A stretch of DNA of 64,000 nt, taken from Pyrinomonadaceae bacterium (GTDB lineage: Bacteria > Acidobacteriota > Blastocatellia > Pyrinomonadales > Pyrinomonadaceae). Shown here one piece after another: positions 47,037 through 56,142 of this stretch (positions within the stretch are counted from its first letter, which is position 1; the number at the start of each line of letters is the position of its first letter). The notes beneath the pieces were generated by a model, which worked only from the letters and a program-made list of their open reading frames with translations, was not told where the DNA came from and ran no database searches. Location of the stretch: the NCBI GenBank assembly GCA_021463165.1, contig JAJTWY010000010.1, positions 62,001 through 126,000 on the forward strand. Direction: 5' to 3'. The position numbers and the translations under genes are program-made.

Positions 47037-48209
47037 ATGGGTTTGACGAAAGTATCGGGTGACATTGTTCTCCCGAATGGTTCGATAGCTGGTGGCTCTA
47101 TATTCTTTGCTGACGGCACTATCCGGCAGATCACCGACGATCCGCCATCCGCTTCGGAGCAGGGGTTGACTATAGTCCCGGGCTTTGTGGATGTTCACAA
47201 TCACGGGGCTGTCGGCGTAGATGTAAACGAAGCCGATCTCGATGGGCTGATAAAGGTAGGAGGTTTTCTTGCGGCCCGCGGGGTGACTGCCTGGGTGCCG
47301 ACGCTGGTGCCGGATACGGATGAGAACTACCAGAGGGTGATCAATCATATTGACGAGCTCATGGGCGTTCAGGAAACCCTCCCAATCGCCCAGGCCGTTG
47401 GAGTCCATTACGAAGGGGCTTTTGCGAACGAGAAGATGTGCGGGGCGCTGCGCCCTGAGTATTTCAAGAGCGGAAAGTGGTTGACCGACGGCGGGCGGCT
47501 GCCGAGATCGAGACGCGGCGTGCATATGACGACCCTGGCACCCGAGATCGATGGCGGGATAGAGGTCATCGACCGTTTCGTTGCTGACGGCTGGGTCGTG
47601 GCGATCGGCCACACCAGGGCTGACGTTGATACCCTCGATCTCGCCTACGCGGCAGGTGCTTCTCATATGACACATTTTTTCAACGCGATGACCGGCATTC
47701 ATCATCGCAATGTCGGGGTTGCGGGCTGGGGGCTGAGCCGTGGCGAAGTGACGTTCGACATAATTGCCGACGGCGTACATGTTGATCCGAGCATGCTGCG
47801 GATGGCATGTCGTTCGAAGGGGACGGACAAGGTTTCTCTGATAAGTGATTCGGCTGCACCGACCGGCCTCGGTGATGGAAGCTATGAACTCTGGGGCGAA
47901 ACGATAACGGTCATCGACGGACGGACGCAGAACGAGCGCGGCAGCATCGCCGGTTCTGTAATAGCGATGGACGATGCGGTCCGGACGATGCGCACGATCG
48001 GCTTCGGTGTGGATGAGATCGCAAGGATGGCGTCAGCTAATCCTGCTAAGCTGCTGGGGGTCGATGATCTACGAGGCTCCATCGAGGTCGGCAAACGAGC
48101 CGATCTGGTCGGACTGGATGAGTTGGGAAACGTGGTTTTTACTTTGATCGGCGGGCGGTTAGTCAACCAGGATACCGATCAAAGGGATCCTGTTGTGCGT
48201 TTTGCCTAG
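47037..48209 (+). CDS. nagA: N-acetylglucosamine-6-phosphate deacetylase
   Basis: A 390-residue amidohydrolase that converts GlcNAc-6-P to GlcN-6-P and acetate. Motifs in order are PGFVDVHNHGAVG (HxH), VGVHYEGAF (metal Glu, usually EGPF), VAIGHTRAD (His), SHMTHFFNAMTGIHHR, IADGVHVDP and the catalytic Asp in LISDSAAPTGLGDG. Length is typical. It completes the route from MurNAc-6-P via MurQ to the amino-sugar pool. nagB is not in the window. A TAGATT box lies 6 nt before the ATG just after the upstream terminator, so transcription may begin at the start codon. Convergent with glnE. Confidence 0.95.
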   Translation: MGLTKVSGDIVLPNGSIAGGSIFFADGTIRQITDDPPSASEQGLTIVPGFVDVHNHGAVGVDVNEADLDGLIKVGGFLAARGVTAWVPTLVPDTDENYQRVINHIDELMGVQETLPIAQAVGVHYEGAFANEKMCGALRPEYFKSGKWLTDGGRLPRSRRGVHMTTLAPEIDGGIEVIDRFVADGWVVAIGHTRADVDTLDLAYAAGASHMTHFFNAMTGIHHRNVGVAGWGLSRGEVTFDIIADGVHVDPSMLRMACRSKGTDKVSLISDSAAPTGLGDGSYELWGETITVIDGRTQNERGSIAGSVIAMDDAVRTMRTIGFGVDEIARMASANPAKLLGVDDLRGSIEVGKRADLVGLDELGNVVFTLIGGRLVNQDTDQRDPVVRFA

Positions 48210-48218
48210 GTTTGGCTG

Positions 48219-50969
48219 CTAACTTGTTATGCGGTCGAACGCATCTCTGACCGCCATACGGTGGAAGGCGAGTTGTTCGAGTAATTCCGCCTCAGACGCC
48301 AAATTCATTCGCCTCGCAATGTTTCCAAGGGCGGTATGGTTGGCAAGGGGTATCCGTGTCGTGCGGCCGACGGTCAAGCGGAGGTTGTGGTCGAGGGTGG
48401 ATAAGAATTCATATCCCGCAAGCATTGCGTCATAAGCCTCCTGATCCAACGAGCCCGAGTCACGCAGGCGATCCAGCATGAAATGAGTTGAGCGATCGTT
48501 CGGGTCGTCCGGGATATTGTCCCGTAGCTGGAGAAATCTCATTGAAAAATACACGTCGAGAGTTCCGCCCGCACCGTACTTAATGTTGACGTCCGATCCG
48601 CGACGCATCTGAGAGCGTTCATTCTGCAGGGCAAGCCGCACTCGTCGCGTTTCGTCGCGCAGCAGTTCGGGATCAATGGCCAAAGCTCTTTCGTGGATCA
48701 ACCGCCGCGTCTCGTTCTCGACCGTTGAGCCGAGACTATTGTCGCCGCCTACAGCCCTCAGCTTTACAAACGCCAACATTTCCCAGATCGCCGCCGTTTC
48801 GGCCATGTAGCCGAGGAAGGCGTCGATGGACATCGAGCTCAAACCCTTTGAGCCGAACGGCCTGAGCCGGAGATCCACGCGGTAAAGATTACCGTCTCGC
48901 GTCATAGACGACAGCGTTGTCGCAAACAGCTCAACCGCGCGTCCATAGAATTCCTCGGGAGACATTTCGGCGGGAAGCCGACTGCCCGTTCCCCGCGATG
49001 TACGATTCACATTTGGATCGAAATGAACGATAACGAGGTCAAGGTCCGAATCATAGTCGATCCCCCGGCCACCCAGCTTGCCAAGAGCCAGGATCGCGAG
49101 ATCGAGGACAAGATCAGGATCACGGTATCTGACCGCCATTTCGTCACGGACGACCTTGACTGCCGCCCCGACCGTGGCTTCGGCGAGGGCGGTCTGTATT
49201 CGCTTCGACTCGCGGATCGAGATCCGGTCGAAGAGGTCCAACACCGCGATCTGGAGCAGTAAACGGGACCAGGTTCGGCGGAGCGACGAAAGACGGGCGC
49301 CGAAATCGTACTCGTCCCCGATCGCGTCCATCATCTCAAACGCGTAGTTTGGTTCGGTAACAAACCCATACGGATCCGGCAGCGAAGTTAGCAGATCCGG
49401 GTTTGCCGCAAGCATCGCCGAGAAATGAGGTGAGACGGCGGTCATTTTGTCCAGAACGACTTTGGAATGGCCAGTGGTTTCGAGTTCAACGTCAGATTTC
49501 TCGATCGACGCCATTACGTGGCCGAGAGTGCGTTCCTGGGCGTCCGGAACCTCGGTCATTTCCAGATCTACAGCAGTGTCGTCGTCAATTTCTCCGAAGA
49601 CACGCTGAAAGACCCGGCTTACGTTTGATGTGTGACGAAGGAGGGCTTCCTCAAAGTCACCTCCGCCTGCAAACATCACCTTGCCCGCAACAAGCCTTCG
49701 TTTTTGTGGGTCGTCGGGTACCGTATGTGTCTGGACGCCATTCTTCATCTGAAGGACGTGCTCGGTGCGTCTCAGAAAATCGTACGCGGCGGACAGTTCG
49801 GTCAACTCCGTATCGCTGAGATGCTTCCGATCGGCAAGGCGAGAGAGGCTGATCAGCGTGTGCGGGCTTCGCAGCCATTTGTCGCGTCCCCCGTAGGCAA
49901 GCTGGAGTGCCTGGGCGAGGAATTCGATCTCCCGAATGCCGCCCTGTCCCAGCTTCACGTCAAACCCGCGCTTATTTACGTGTTCGAGATCGATACGTTC
50001 TTTCGACCGGCGGACATTCGCGAGGGCCGACGAGACGGTCTCCGTCTTCGAAAAGATAAGGTCCTCAACCTCAGAATAGAATTGCTTGAAGAGTTCGACA
50101 TCGCCGGCACAGCCGCGCGAACGTATCAAGACCTGCCGCTCCCATGACCGTGCCTCAGTACGCGAATACTTCGTGAGGTCACCTATCGACATTGTTATCG
50201 GCCCCAGGCTCCCGTGCGGGCGGAGCCTGAGGTCGACCCTGTAGGCGGCACCCTCGCCGGACTGATGGCCTATAAGTTTTACGAGATATTCCGAGAGTTT
50301 TACAAAATACTCGCGGTTACTGACCGATCCGCGTGAGCCTATCCCCGAGGTATTTCCCTCGTCAGAATACATAAAGAGAAGATCGATATCCGATGAGTAG
50401 TTCAGTTCCTTGGAACCGAGCTTGCCGAGGGCCGCTATACAAAAACGGGATGTTACTTCCCGGCCTTTGGGGTCGGTCTCCTGCGGGAGACCATATCGAT
50501 TGTCCATCTCACGCCGGGCTTCTTTCAACGCCGCCTCGAGGATTGCGTCAGCGACGTTCGAGATCTCCTCGGTGATCTCGGCGATCGTCGCCAGGCCGCG
50601 AATATCGCGAAGATATATGCGGATCAGTTCGCGACGACGGAATCTCGAAAAAAGGACTTGGGGGTCAAGCTGGGAATTTATCAAAGCAAACCGGGCCAGC
50701 GATTCGAGGAGGTCTTCCTTGCTTCGCATGCGCGTGTCAAGCCGTCTTCTATTCAGCCACCACAAGTACTCGGTGTTCTGAAGCAGCGTCGTTGCAAGGA
50801 GAGGGCTGAACGCGACCAGCGTCAATACATCTGACAGAAGCCCTTCGGCTTTTAGGAGCTTCGCGTGTGCCGCCCGATGGGCCTCGGACAACTGGCCGAG
50901 GAAGCGAGTGGCCGCATCTCGATCAGGGAGGTCTTTGATCAGGTCGTCGGTTCGTGGCATACGGGTCAC
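48219..50969 (-). CDS. glnE: Bifunctional glutamine synthetase adenylyltransferase / adenylyl-removing enzyme
   Basis: A 916-residue GlnE that adds and removes AMP on glutamine synthetase according to nitrogen status. Both nucleotidyltransferase domains are visible. The N-terminal deadenylylation domain has YSSDIDLLFMYSDEG and RVDLRLRPHGSLG; the C-terminal adenylylation domain has DYDSDLDLVIVHFD and YRVDLRLRPFGSKG. The linker signature KLGQGGIREIEFLAQALQL lies between. The family is usually 930-1000 residues. The gene follows the sigma-54-type regulator by 23 bp on the same strand, so they are likely co-transcribed. PII (glnB) and glnA are not in the window. Confidence 0.95.
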   Translation of the reverse strand: MTRMPRTDDLIKDLPDRDAATRFLGQLSEAHRAAHAKLLKAEGLLSDVLTLVAFSPLLATTLLQNTEYLWWLNRRRLDTRMRSKEDLLESLARFALINSQLDPQVLFSRFRRRELIRIYLRDIRGLATIAEITEEISNVADAILEAALKEARREMDNRYGLPQETDPKGREVTSRFCIAALGKLGSKELNYSSDIDLLFMYSDEGNTSGIGSRGSVSNREYFVKLSEYLVKLIGHQSGEGAAYRVDLRLRPHGSLGPITMSIGDLTKYSRTEARSWERQVLIRSRGCAGDVELFKQFYSEVEDLIFSKTETVSSALANVRRSKERIDLEHVNKRGFDVKLGQGGIREIEFLAQALQLAYGGRDKWLRSPHTLISLSRLADRKHLSDTELTELSAAYDFLRRTEHVLQMKNGVQTHTVPDDPQKRRLVAGKVMFAGGGDFEEALLRHTSNVSRVFQRVFGEIDDDTAVDLEMTEVPDAQERTLGHVMASIEKSDVELETTGHSKVVLDKMTAVSPHFSAMLAANPDLLTSLPDPYGFVTEPNYAFEMMDAIGDEYDFGARLSSLRRTWSRLLLQIAVLDLFDRISIRESKRIQTALAEATVGAAVKVVRDEMAVRYRDPDLVLDLAILALGKLGGRGIDYDSDLDLVIVHFDPNVNRTSRGTGSRLPAEMSPEEFYGRAVELFATTLSSMTRDGNLYRVDLRLRPFGSKGLSSMSIDAFLGYMAETAAIWEMLAFVKLRAVGGDNSLGSTVENETRRLIHERALAIDPELLRDETRRVRLALQNERSQMRRGSDVNIKYGAGGTLDVYFSMRFLQLRDNIPDDPNDRSTHFMLDRLRDSGSLDQEAYDAMLAGYEFLSTLDHNLRLTVGRTTRIPLANHTALGNIARRMNLASEAELLEQLAFHRMAVRDAFDRITS

Positions 50970-50992
50970 AGGGGCGCCGATGGACTATTGTC

Positions 50993-52501
50993 TCAGCGTC
51001 GAAATCGTTTCGGATCGATCCTGTACTTCCTTATTTTATAGCCCAGAATCCGTTCGGTCGAATCCAGCATGATCGCCGCTTTTGCGATGTTTCCACGGGT
51101 GGACTTTAGGGTGTCTTGTATCAGGTCGCCCTCAAAGGCTTCTACCGCGGAAGCAAGCGTCATACGAGTTTCTGTTCCGCTTACTTCAGCGGTCTGGAGT
51201 GTCGGCGGGAGATGATGGCCGTGAATGACATTTGAATCGCAAACGATCACCGCCCTCTCGATCGCGTTCTCAAGTTCACGCACATTACCCGGAAAATGAT
51301 AGGCCGTTAGCATATCGATCGCCGGTGTCGAGATCCGCTTCACGGCCTTCTTGTGCTGACGTTCATACTTCGAGAGGAAATGTTCGGCAAGTAGAAGTAT
51401 GTCTGATTTTCGTTCTCGCAGAGGCGGAAGGAAGATCGTGAATACGTTCAGCCGGTAGAAGAGGTCATCGCGGAACGCCCCGGTGACAATGTCACCTTCC
51501 AGGTCGCGATTCGTGGCCGTTATGAGCCGGACGTTGCTCCTGATGGTTTCCGACCCGCCTAGGCGTTCGAACTCACGTTCCTGGATCACTCGCAACACCT
51601 TCGCCTGGGTACGATTTGGCAAGTCGCCGATCTCGTCTAAAAAAAGGGTTCCGCCATCGGCAAGTTCAAAGCGCCCTTTCTTGCGTTGTGAGGCACCGGC
51701 AAACACCCCCGGCTCATGGCCAAAAAGCTCGCTTTCGACCAGAGATTCGGGTAAGGCGGCACAGTTGACCTTTATAAACGGCCGCTTTGATCTGAGGCTG
51801 TTGTAGTGGATCGCATTTGCGATCCACTCCTTTCCCGTTCCGCGCTCACCCCTCAACAGTACGGGCGCGTTCAATTTTGCCACCTGAGTAACCTGGTCAT
51901 AAACCTGCCGCATGGGACTGGAATTTCCTATCAGATGACCAAAATCATATTTCTCACGGAGTTCCTGTTTAAGATAAGTCACCTCTTCGATCAGTTTCTG
52001 GCCTTCTTCGCTTACGACTCGTTCGACACGGATCGTCTGTGCGAGCAGGGCCGAGATCGCCTTTAACAGTTTAATGACAGGCTCTTCGGCAACTGTCGAT
52101 CCGATGGCAAATCCGACGGCGACTAGGCCGACAGTTTCATTGTGAAGCACGATCGGTACTGCAGTGAGCTTTCGGACGGCAGCACCATATGCCATGAAAC
52201 TCAGCACGGGCTCCATCGCAAGATCGTCGATCACAAGGGGTGAAGACATTCCGAGGATCCTCCAAAGGCTGCTTTTGACGATCCGCTCCTCCAACCTGCG
52301 AAAATCGGCTGCTCCGAGCCCCCGGGACGATACTATCTCCGCCAGGTCACCTTCTCTCCCTCGCAGCGCAGTGAAGCCGATCTGGGCCCCAAGGGCCCGC
52401 GAGACATGCTCCAAGACGATGGACGAACCCGAGCGTATGCCGTCCGATTCCGTGAGGGTGGAAGCGGCTTTTGCAACGAAGTCGAGGTGGTCAATGCGCA
52501 T
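50993..52501 (-). CDS. Sigma-54-type activator with GAF domain and altered GAFTGA loop
   Basis: A 502-residue bacterial enhancer-binding protein. An N-terminal GAF sensor (about 10-160) is followed by the AAA+ domain: Walker A GERGTGKE, Walker B GGTLFLDEIGDL, arginine-finger region and ELFGHEPGVFAGASQRKKGRFE. The sigma-54-contacting GAFTGA loop is GVFAGA, lacking the usual threonine. The C-terminal Fis-type helix-turn-helix is present (GDLIQDTLKSTRGNIAKAAIMLDSTERILGYKIRKY). ATG 52501 is preferred; an upstream in-frame start at 52618 adds residues without domain signal. It precedes glnE by 23 bp and is divergent from an RluA-type gene. The loop change may impair sigma-54 activation, so it might instead act at sigma-70 promoters. 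Confidence 0.88.
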   Translation of the reverse strand: MRIDHLDFVAKAASTLTESDGIRSGSSIVLEHVSRALGAQIGFTALRGREGDLAEIVSSRGLGAADFRRLEERIVKSSLWRILGMSSPLVIDDLAMEPVLSFMAYGAAVRKLTAVPIVLHNETVGLVAVGFAIGSTVAEEPVIKLLKAISALLAQTIRVERVVSEEGQKLIEEVTYLKQELREKYDFGHLIGNSSPMRQVYDQVTQVAKLNAPVLLRGERGTGKEWIANAIHYNSLRSKRPFIKVNCAALPESLVESELFGHEPGVFAGASQRKKGRFELADGGTLFLDEIGDLPNRTQAKVLRVIQEREFERLGGSETIRSNVRLITATNRDLEGDIVTGAFRDDLFYRLNVFTIFLPPLRERKSDILLLAEHFLSKYERQHKKAVKRISTPAIDMLTAYHFPGNVRELENAIERAVIVCDSNVIHGHHLPPTLQTAEVSGTETRMTLASAVEAFEGDLIQDTLKSTRGNIAKAAIMLDSTERILGYKIRKYRIDPKRFRR

Positions 52502-52703
52502 AACTACAATAATGTAAGATTTCCGATCCGCTATCTGGGCGGAATTTTCAAAGTATAGTGTCGGAGCGACGAATTGTTCAATATGGCTTGGAACATTGGT
52601 GAAAAATGGGGGCCACAATAGGAAATCTTACAATTATGTTGGAAGCTGACGCATCGGAGAAAACACCCGGGGAGTCCTCCCGGTCCACTGAGGGCATGTT
52701 CGC

Positions 52704-52733
52704 GTGCGGGTTATTCTCGTTTTCGTTTAAAAT
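52704..52733 (+). promoter_or_regulatory. Promoter of the RluA-type gene, leaderless arrangement
   Basis: TAAAAT (52728-52733) sits 7 nt before a GTG start codon at 52741. GTGCGG (52704-52709), 18 bp upstream, resembles the TTGCGA boxes of other promoters in the window. Confidence 0.45.
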
Positions 52734-52740
52734 CTTGGGA

Positions 52741-53628
52741 GTGATAAAACGGGAGGAGTTTACAGCCGGTGCGGAACATTTCAAAGTGCGTCTCGAAGAC
52801 GTCCTCCTCGACCGCTTTGCTAATGTGAGCAAGATGTATATTCGGGAGATCGTCAAAACCGGCGGGTGTCAGGTCAATGGGCGACTCGAGAATATTGGAT
52901 ACCGGATTCGCCCGAACGACTTTATCGAGATCGACCTCGACTCGACACGCGGCACCGCGATGAGGCCTGAGGAGATACCTCTGGACATCGTTTATGAAGA
53001 CCCCTGGCTCATTGTCGTCAATAAACCTTCGGGAATGCTCGTTCATCCATCCCACAGAGAGAATTCGGGTACACTCCTTAACGCCCTTGCGTTTCATGTA
53101 AATCGAGATGGCGGAGCGTTGACCATCAGGCCGGGCCTCATTCACAGGCTTGACAAGGAGACCTCAGGCCTCGTAGTGGTAGCTAAAAATGCAACGGCTC
53201 ATCGCGTTCTTTCAGGCCATTTCATGAGGAAACGGGTCGAGAAACGCTATTTTGCTTTGGTCGAAGGGAGGGTTGATACGGAAGAAGGCACGATCGAGGC
53301 GCCGATCGGCCGATATGCCGAACTCAAGCATTGGAGCGTAAAGGAAGACGGAAAATATTCGGAAACTCGATTCCGGGTGCGACAACGGCACCCGAATACC
53401 ACACTTCTCGAACTCGAGCCCGTCACAGGAAGAACCAACCAACTCCGGATCCACTGTGAGACTATCGGTCATCCTATTGTTGGTGACACAAAGCGCGGCG
53501 GAAGGGAGTACGAACGTCTATGCCTGCACGCCTTTCGGCTGGCATTTCCTCATCCGGCTTCGGGAGAATCTCTCAGCTTTGAATCGCCCGTCGATTTCGC
53601 TCTATCATTGGCGAACGACGAGACCTGA
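52741..53628 (+). CDS. RluA-family RNA pseudouridine synthase
   Basis: A pseudouridine synthase of 295 residues from the GTG at 52741. An S4 RNA-binding domain (VRLEDVLLDRFANVSKMYIREIVKTGGCQVNGRL) precedes the catalytic domain with the invariant Asp in GLIHRLDKETSGLVVVAKN, plus YFALVEG and PVTGRTNQLRIHCETIGHPIVGD. It modifies uridines in 23S rRNA or tRNA; the target cannot be told from RluA, RluC or RluD. The GTG is chosen because the S4 domain begins soon after and a -10 box sits 7 nt upstream. In-frame ATGs at 52606, 52636 and 52696 remain possible. Confidence 0.9.
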   Translation: MIKREEFTAGAEHFKVRLEDVLLDRFANVSKMYIREIVKTGGCQVNGRLENIGYRIRPNDFIEIDLDSTRGTAMRPEEIPLDIVYEDPWLIVVNKPSGMLVHPSHRENSGTLLNALAFHVNRDGGALTIRPGLIHRLDKETSGLVVVAKNATAHRVLSGHFMRKRVEKRYFALVEGRVDTEEGTIEAPIGRYAELKHWSVKEDGKYSETRFRVRQRHPNTTLLELEPVTGRTNQLRIHCETIGHPIVGDTKRGGREYERLCLHAFRLAFPHPASGESLSFESPVDFALSLANDET

Positions 53629-53635
53629 CCTACGG

Positions 53636-55234
53636 TCAATGGTCTTTTCCAGGACCATATAGTGCCTGTCCCGACATCGCCTTGGTCATTTGTTGCCCAT
53701 CGAAAACGACCTGCCCGTTTACTACCACGGTCGAAAATCCAACAGCATATTGATGCGGCTGTTCAAAAGTCGCCTTGTCGCCAACCGTGTTCTCGTCGAA
53801 GATCACGAGATCGGCGGCGAAGCCTTCGCGGATGAGGCCTCGATCCTTGAGGCCGAATGTCTGGGCGGGAAGCGAGGTCATTTTACGAATTGCGTCCTCG
53901 AGAGTGACTATTTTCAACTCACGTACATACCGGCCAAGGACGCGGGCGTTATTACCGTAACCTCGGGGATGCGGTACACCGGAGCCGAAGGCCCGGACGC
54001 CGCTGTCGGACGCGATCATTGTGAAAGGCTGTCGCATGATGTTCTGGACATCACGCTCATCCATCGCGCGATAGACCATCTGAGCCCCACCTTTTTCATA
54101 CATCACCATGAACTGCTCGATCTGCGAATCGAGATCGTCTTTGCCTCTCGCGAGTTTCGTGATCTCCTTGATATTCTTGCCGTTATATGTCGGATCGGGC
54201 CGATAGCTGGCAACGTAAGCGTAACTGAGGTCCTTGAACTTGCGTTTCTTCAACTCTTCTTTGACCTCGGCGGCGATCTTCTTTCTCGTTGCCGGGTCGG
54301 CCATTCGCTTTTTACCTTCTTCGCGGCCACCGGCAATAGCCCAGCTCGGCAGCCGAGAGTCCAGATTGGTTGACGACGCGGTGTAGGCGTACTGATCGAC
54401 CGTTACGGACAGTCCGCGTTTTCGCGCTGCGTCGACCAGGCCAAGTGTCAACGCCGATTGGCCCCAGAGGGCTCCGGTTGCGATCTTGAAGTGCGAGATC
54501 TCAACTGGCATATTGGCCTGCTCGCCAATATTTATTGCCTCTTCGATCGCCTTGACGACGTCGTTTGCCTCGTCACGGATATGGCTGGCATAGATGCCGC
54601 CGTATTTTGAGGAGGCCTTTGCAAGCTCGACCACCTCCTCAGTCTTGGAAAACGTGCCGGGCAGATAGATCAGGCCCGTAGCGAAGCCGACCGCTCCGTC
54701 CTTCATCGCCCTTTCGACCAAGCCGTTCATCTTTTGCTGCTCGTCCGCCGTAGGCGCACGATTTTCGAGGCCGAGAACATTTGTTCGCACCGTGTTATGT
54801 CCGATCAACGACGAGATATTTACGGCCAAGGGCGTAGTCTTGATCTTGCCGAGGAACTCGCCGATATTAAGGGCCGAGCCGCCACAGTTGCCGGTGACCA
54901 GCGTGGTCACGCCCATGCGAATAAAATTCTCAGCACTCGGGTTACTGTAGATATCCTCGGTGTGAGCGTGAACATCGATAAAACCCGGGGCGACTATCTG
55001 ATTTTTTGCATCGATGTACTTCTTTGACGCTGCGTTCTCGAACCGGCCGACCTTTGCGATCTTGCCGTCCTTGATGGCGATGGAACCTCGAAACCACGGA
55101 TTGCCTGCGCCATCTATGATGCGGGCATTGCCGATCACGAGGTCATACTCGTCGTTTTGTGCAGGAACCGGGATCGACGTGCCAGTCAACAAAGAAACAA
55201 AAAGTAGAAAGGTAGCGAATCTCATTCTTAGCAT
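53636..55234 (-). CDS. Exported D-aminoacylase / N-acyl-D-amino acid deacylase-like amidohydrolase
   Basis: A 532-residue amidohydrolase. After a signal peptide (FLLFVSLLTGTSIPVPAQ) the metal-binding features of the D-aminoacylase group are present: PGFIDVHAHTE, VTGNCGGSA, YASHIRDEAN, PVEISHFKIA, MIASDSGV and PHPRGYGNNARVLGRYV. Such enzymes deacylate N-acyl-D-amino acids or cleave D-aminoacyl dipeptides, including those from murein peptides, so it may help peptidoglycan turnover; this is inference. It starts just after terC on the same strand (18-bp gap) and is convergent with the RluA-type gene. Confidence 0.88.
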   Translation of the reverse strand: MLRMRFATFLLFVSLLTGTSIPVPAQNDEYDLVIGNARIIDGAGNPWFRGSIAIKDGKIAKVGRFENAASKKYIDAKNQIVAPGFIDVHAHTEDIYSNPSAENFIRMGVTTLVTGNCGGSALNIGEFLGKIKTTPLAVNISSLIGHNTVRTNVLGLENRAPTADEQQKMNGLVERAMKDGAVGFATGLIYLPGTFSKTEEVVELAKASSKYGGIYASHIRDEANDVVKAIEEAINIGEQANMPVEISHFKIATGALWGQSALTLGLVDAARKRGLSVTVDQYAYTASSTNLDSRLPSWAIAGGREEGKKRMADPATRKKIAAEVKEELKKRKFKDLSYAYVASYRPDPTYNGKNIKEITKLARGKDDLDSQIEQFMVMYEKGGAQMVYRAMDERDVQNIMRQPFTMIASDSGVRAFGSGVPHPRGYGNNARVLGRYVRELKIVTLEDAIRKMTSLPAQTFGLKDRGLIREGFAADLVIFDENTVGDKATFEQPHQYAVGFSTVVVNGQVVFDGQQMTKAMSGQALYGPGKDH

Positions 55235-55252
55235 TGGTTTGATAATTTATCC

Positions 55253-56014
55253 TCACGCATTGCCTGTTTCTGCGGAGCCATGAAATGGATCCTTCAGTTC
55301 AACCGGAGCCTTCGATTTCTTGCGCAGTTTCATATTAAGGAACTCGACCACGACCGAAAACGCCATTGCGAAATAAACATAACCTTTCGGAATGTGCTGA
55401 TGAAATCCCTCGGCCATGAGGTTCACGCCGATCAACAGCAGAAACGCGAGCGCGAGCATCTTGACGGTCGGATGCCGATGGACAAAGTCGCCCATCGGCC
55501 CTGCGAAAAACATCATTGCCACAATCGACACGACAACCGCGGCGACCATCACCCAGAGGTTGTTTGTCATGCCGACCGCCGTGATGACCGAGTCGAGCGA
55601 GAACACCACGTTCAGCAGCGTGATCTGAATTATGACGTTTGTAAACCCGGGATAGGTTTTCTTAACTTGTTCGCCTTCGGGGCCTTCGAGCGAGCCGTGA
55701 ATTTCGTGCGTACTCTTGGCGAGGAGGAACAATCCGCCGACCAGCAGTATGAGATCGCGACCCGAAATCGCATAGCCCGCGACGGTAAAAAGCGGTGCCG
55801 TTAAACCCATTATCCAGGTCAGCGAAAACAGCAGCAACATGCGCAGTATCAGCGAAAGCGCCAGCCCGATCGTCCGAGCCTTTGCGCTCTGCGACTCAGG
55901 GAGCTTTCCTGAAAGGATCGAAATAAAAATGACATTGTCGATCCCGAGGACAAGCTCGAGGATCGTGAGCGTCGCAAACGCGATCCATACGTTAGGATCA
56001 GCTAGAAATTCCAT
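55253..56014 (-). CDS. TerC-family integral membrane protein
   Basis: A 253-residue membrane protein with about seven helices. TerC signatures are TILELVLGIDNVIFISIL and NVVFSLDSVITAVGMT, whose paired acidic residues in helices are implicated in metal export (Mn or other divalent ions) in several family members. The protein ends in a charged cytoplasmic tail after KLRKKSKAP. The upstream 128 bp contain an imperfect hairpin (GTGGAT at 56062, ATCCAC at 56083) but not the yybP-ykoY manganese riboswitch core. It lies upstream of the amidohydrolase on the same strand and may be co-transcribed with it. Confidence 0.93.
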   Translation of the reverse strand: MEFLADPNVWIAFATLTILELVLGIDNVIFISILSGKLPESQSAKARTIGLALSLILRMLLLFSLTWIMGLTAPLFTVAGYAISGRDLILLVGGLFLLAKSTHEIHGSLEGPEGEQVKKTYPGFTNVIIQITLLNVVFSLDSVITAVGMTNNLWVMVAAVVVSIVAMMFFAGPMGDFVHRHPTVKMLALAFLLLIGVNLMAEGFHQHIPKGYVYFAMAFSVVVEFLNMKLRKKSKAPVELKDPFHGSAETGNA

Positions 56015-56142
56015 AGAAATACGTGATCAGGTTCGAAGGCGAAATGATCGCCGGCTAACTCGTGGATCTCGCTTTTTGCGGAATCCACGCTATTAAGGTA
56101 ATTCCGTCGAATCACCACCACTAAGGGAGATGAATGTATACG

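Noticed and set aside
56015..56142. Possible manganese riboswitch upstream of terC
   Set aside because: TerC genes can be controlled by the yybP-ykoY element, but its conserved core is not found. Only a simple imperfect hairpin is present.
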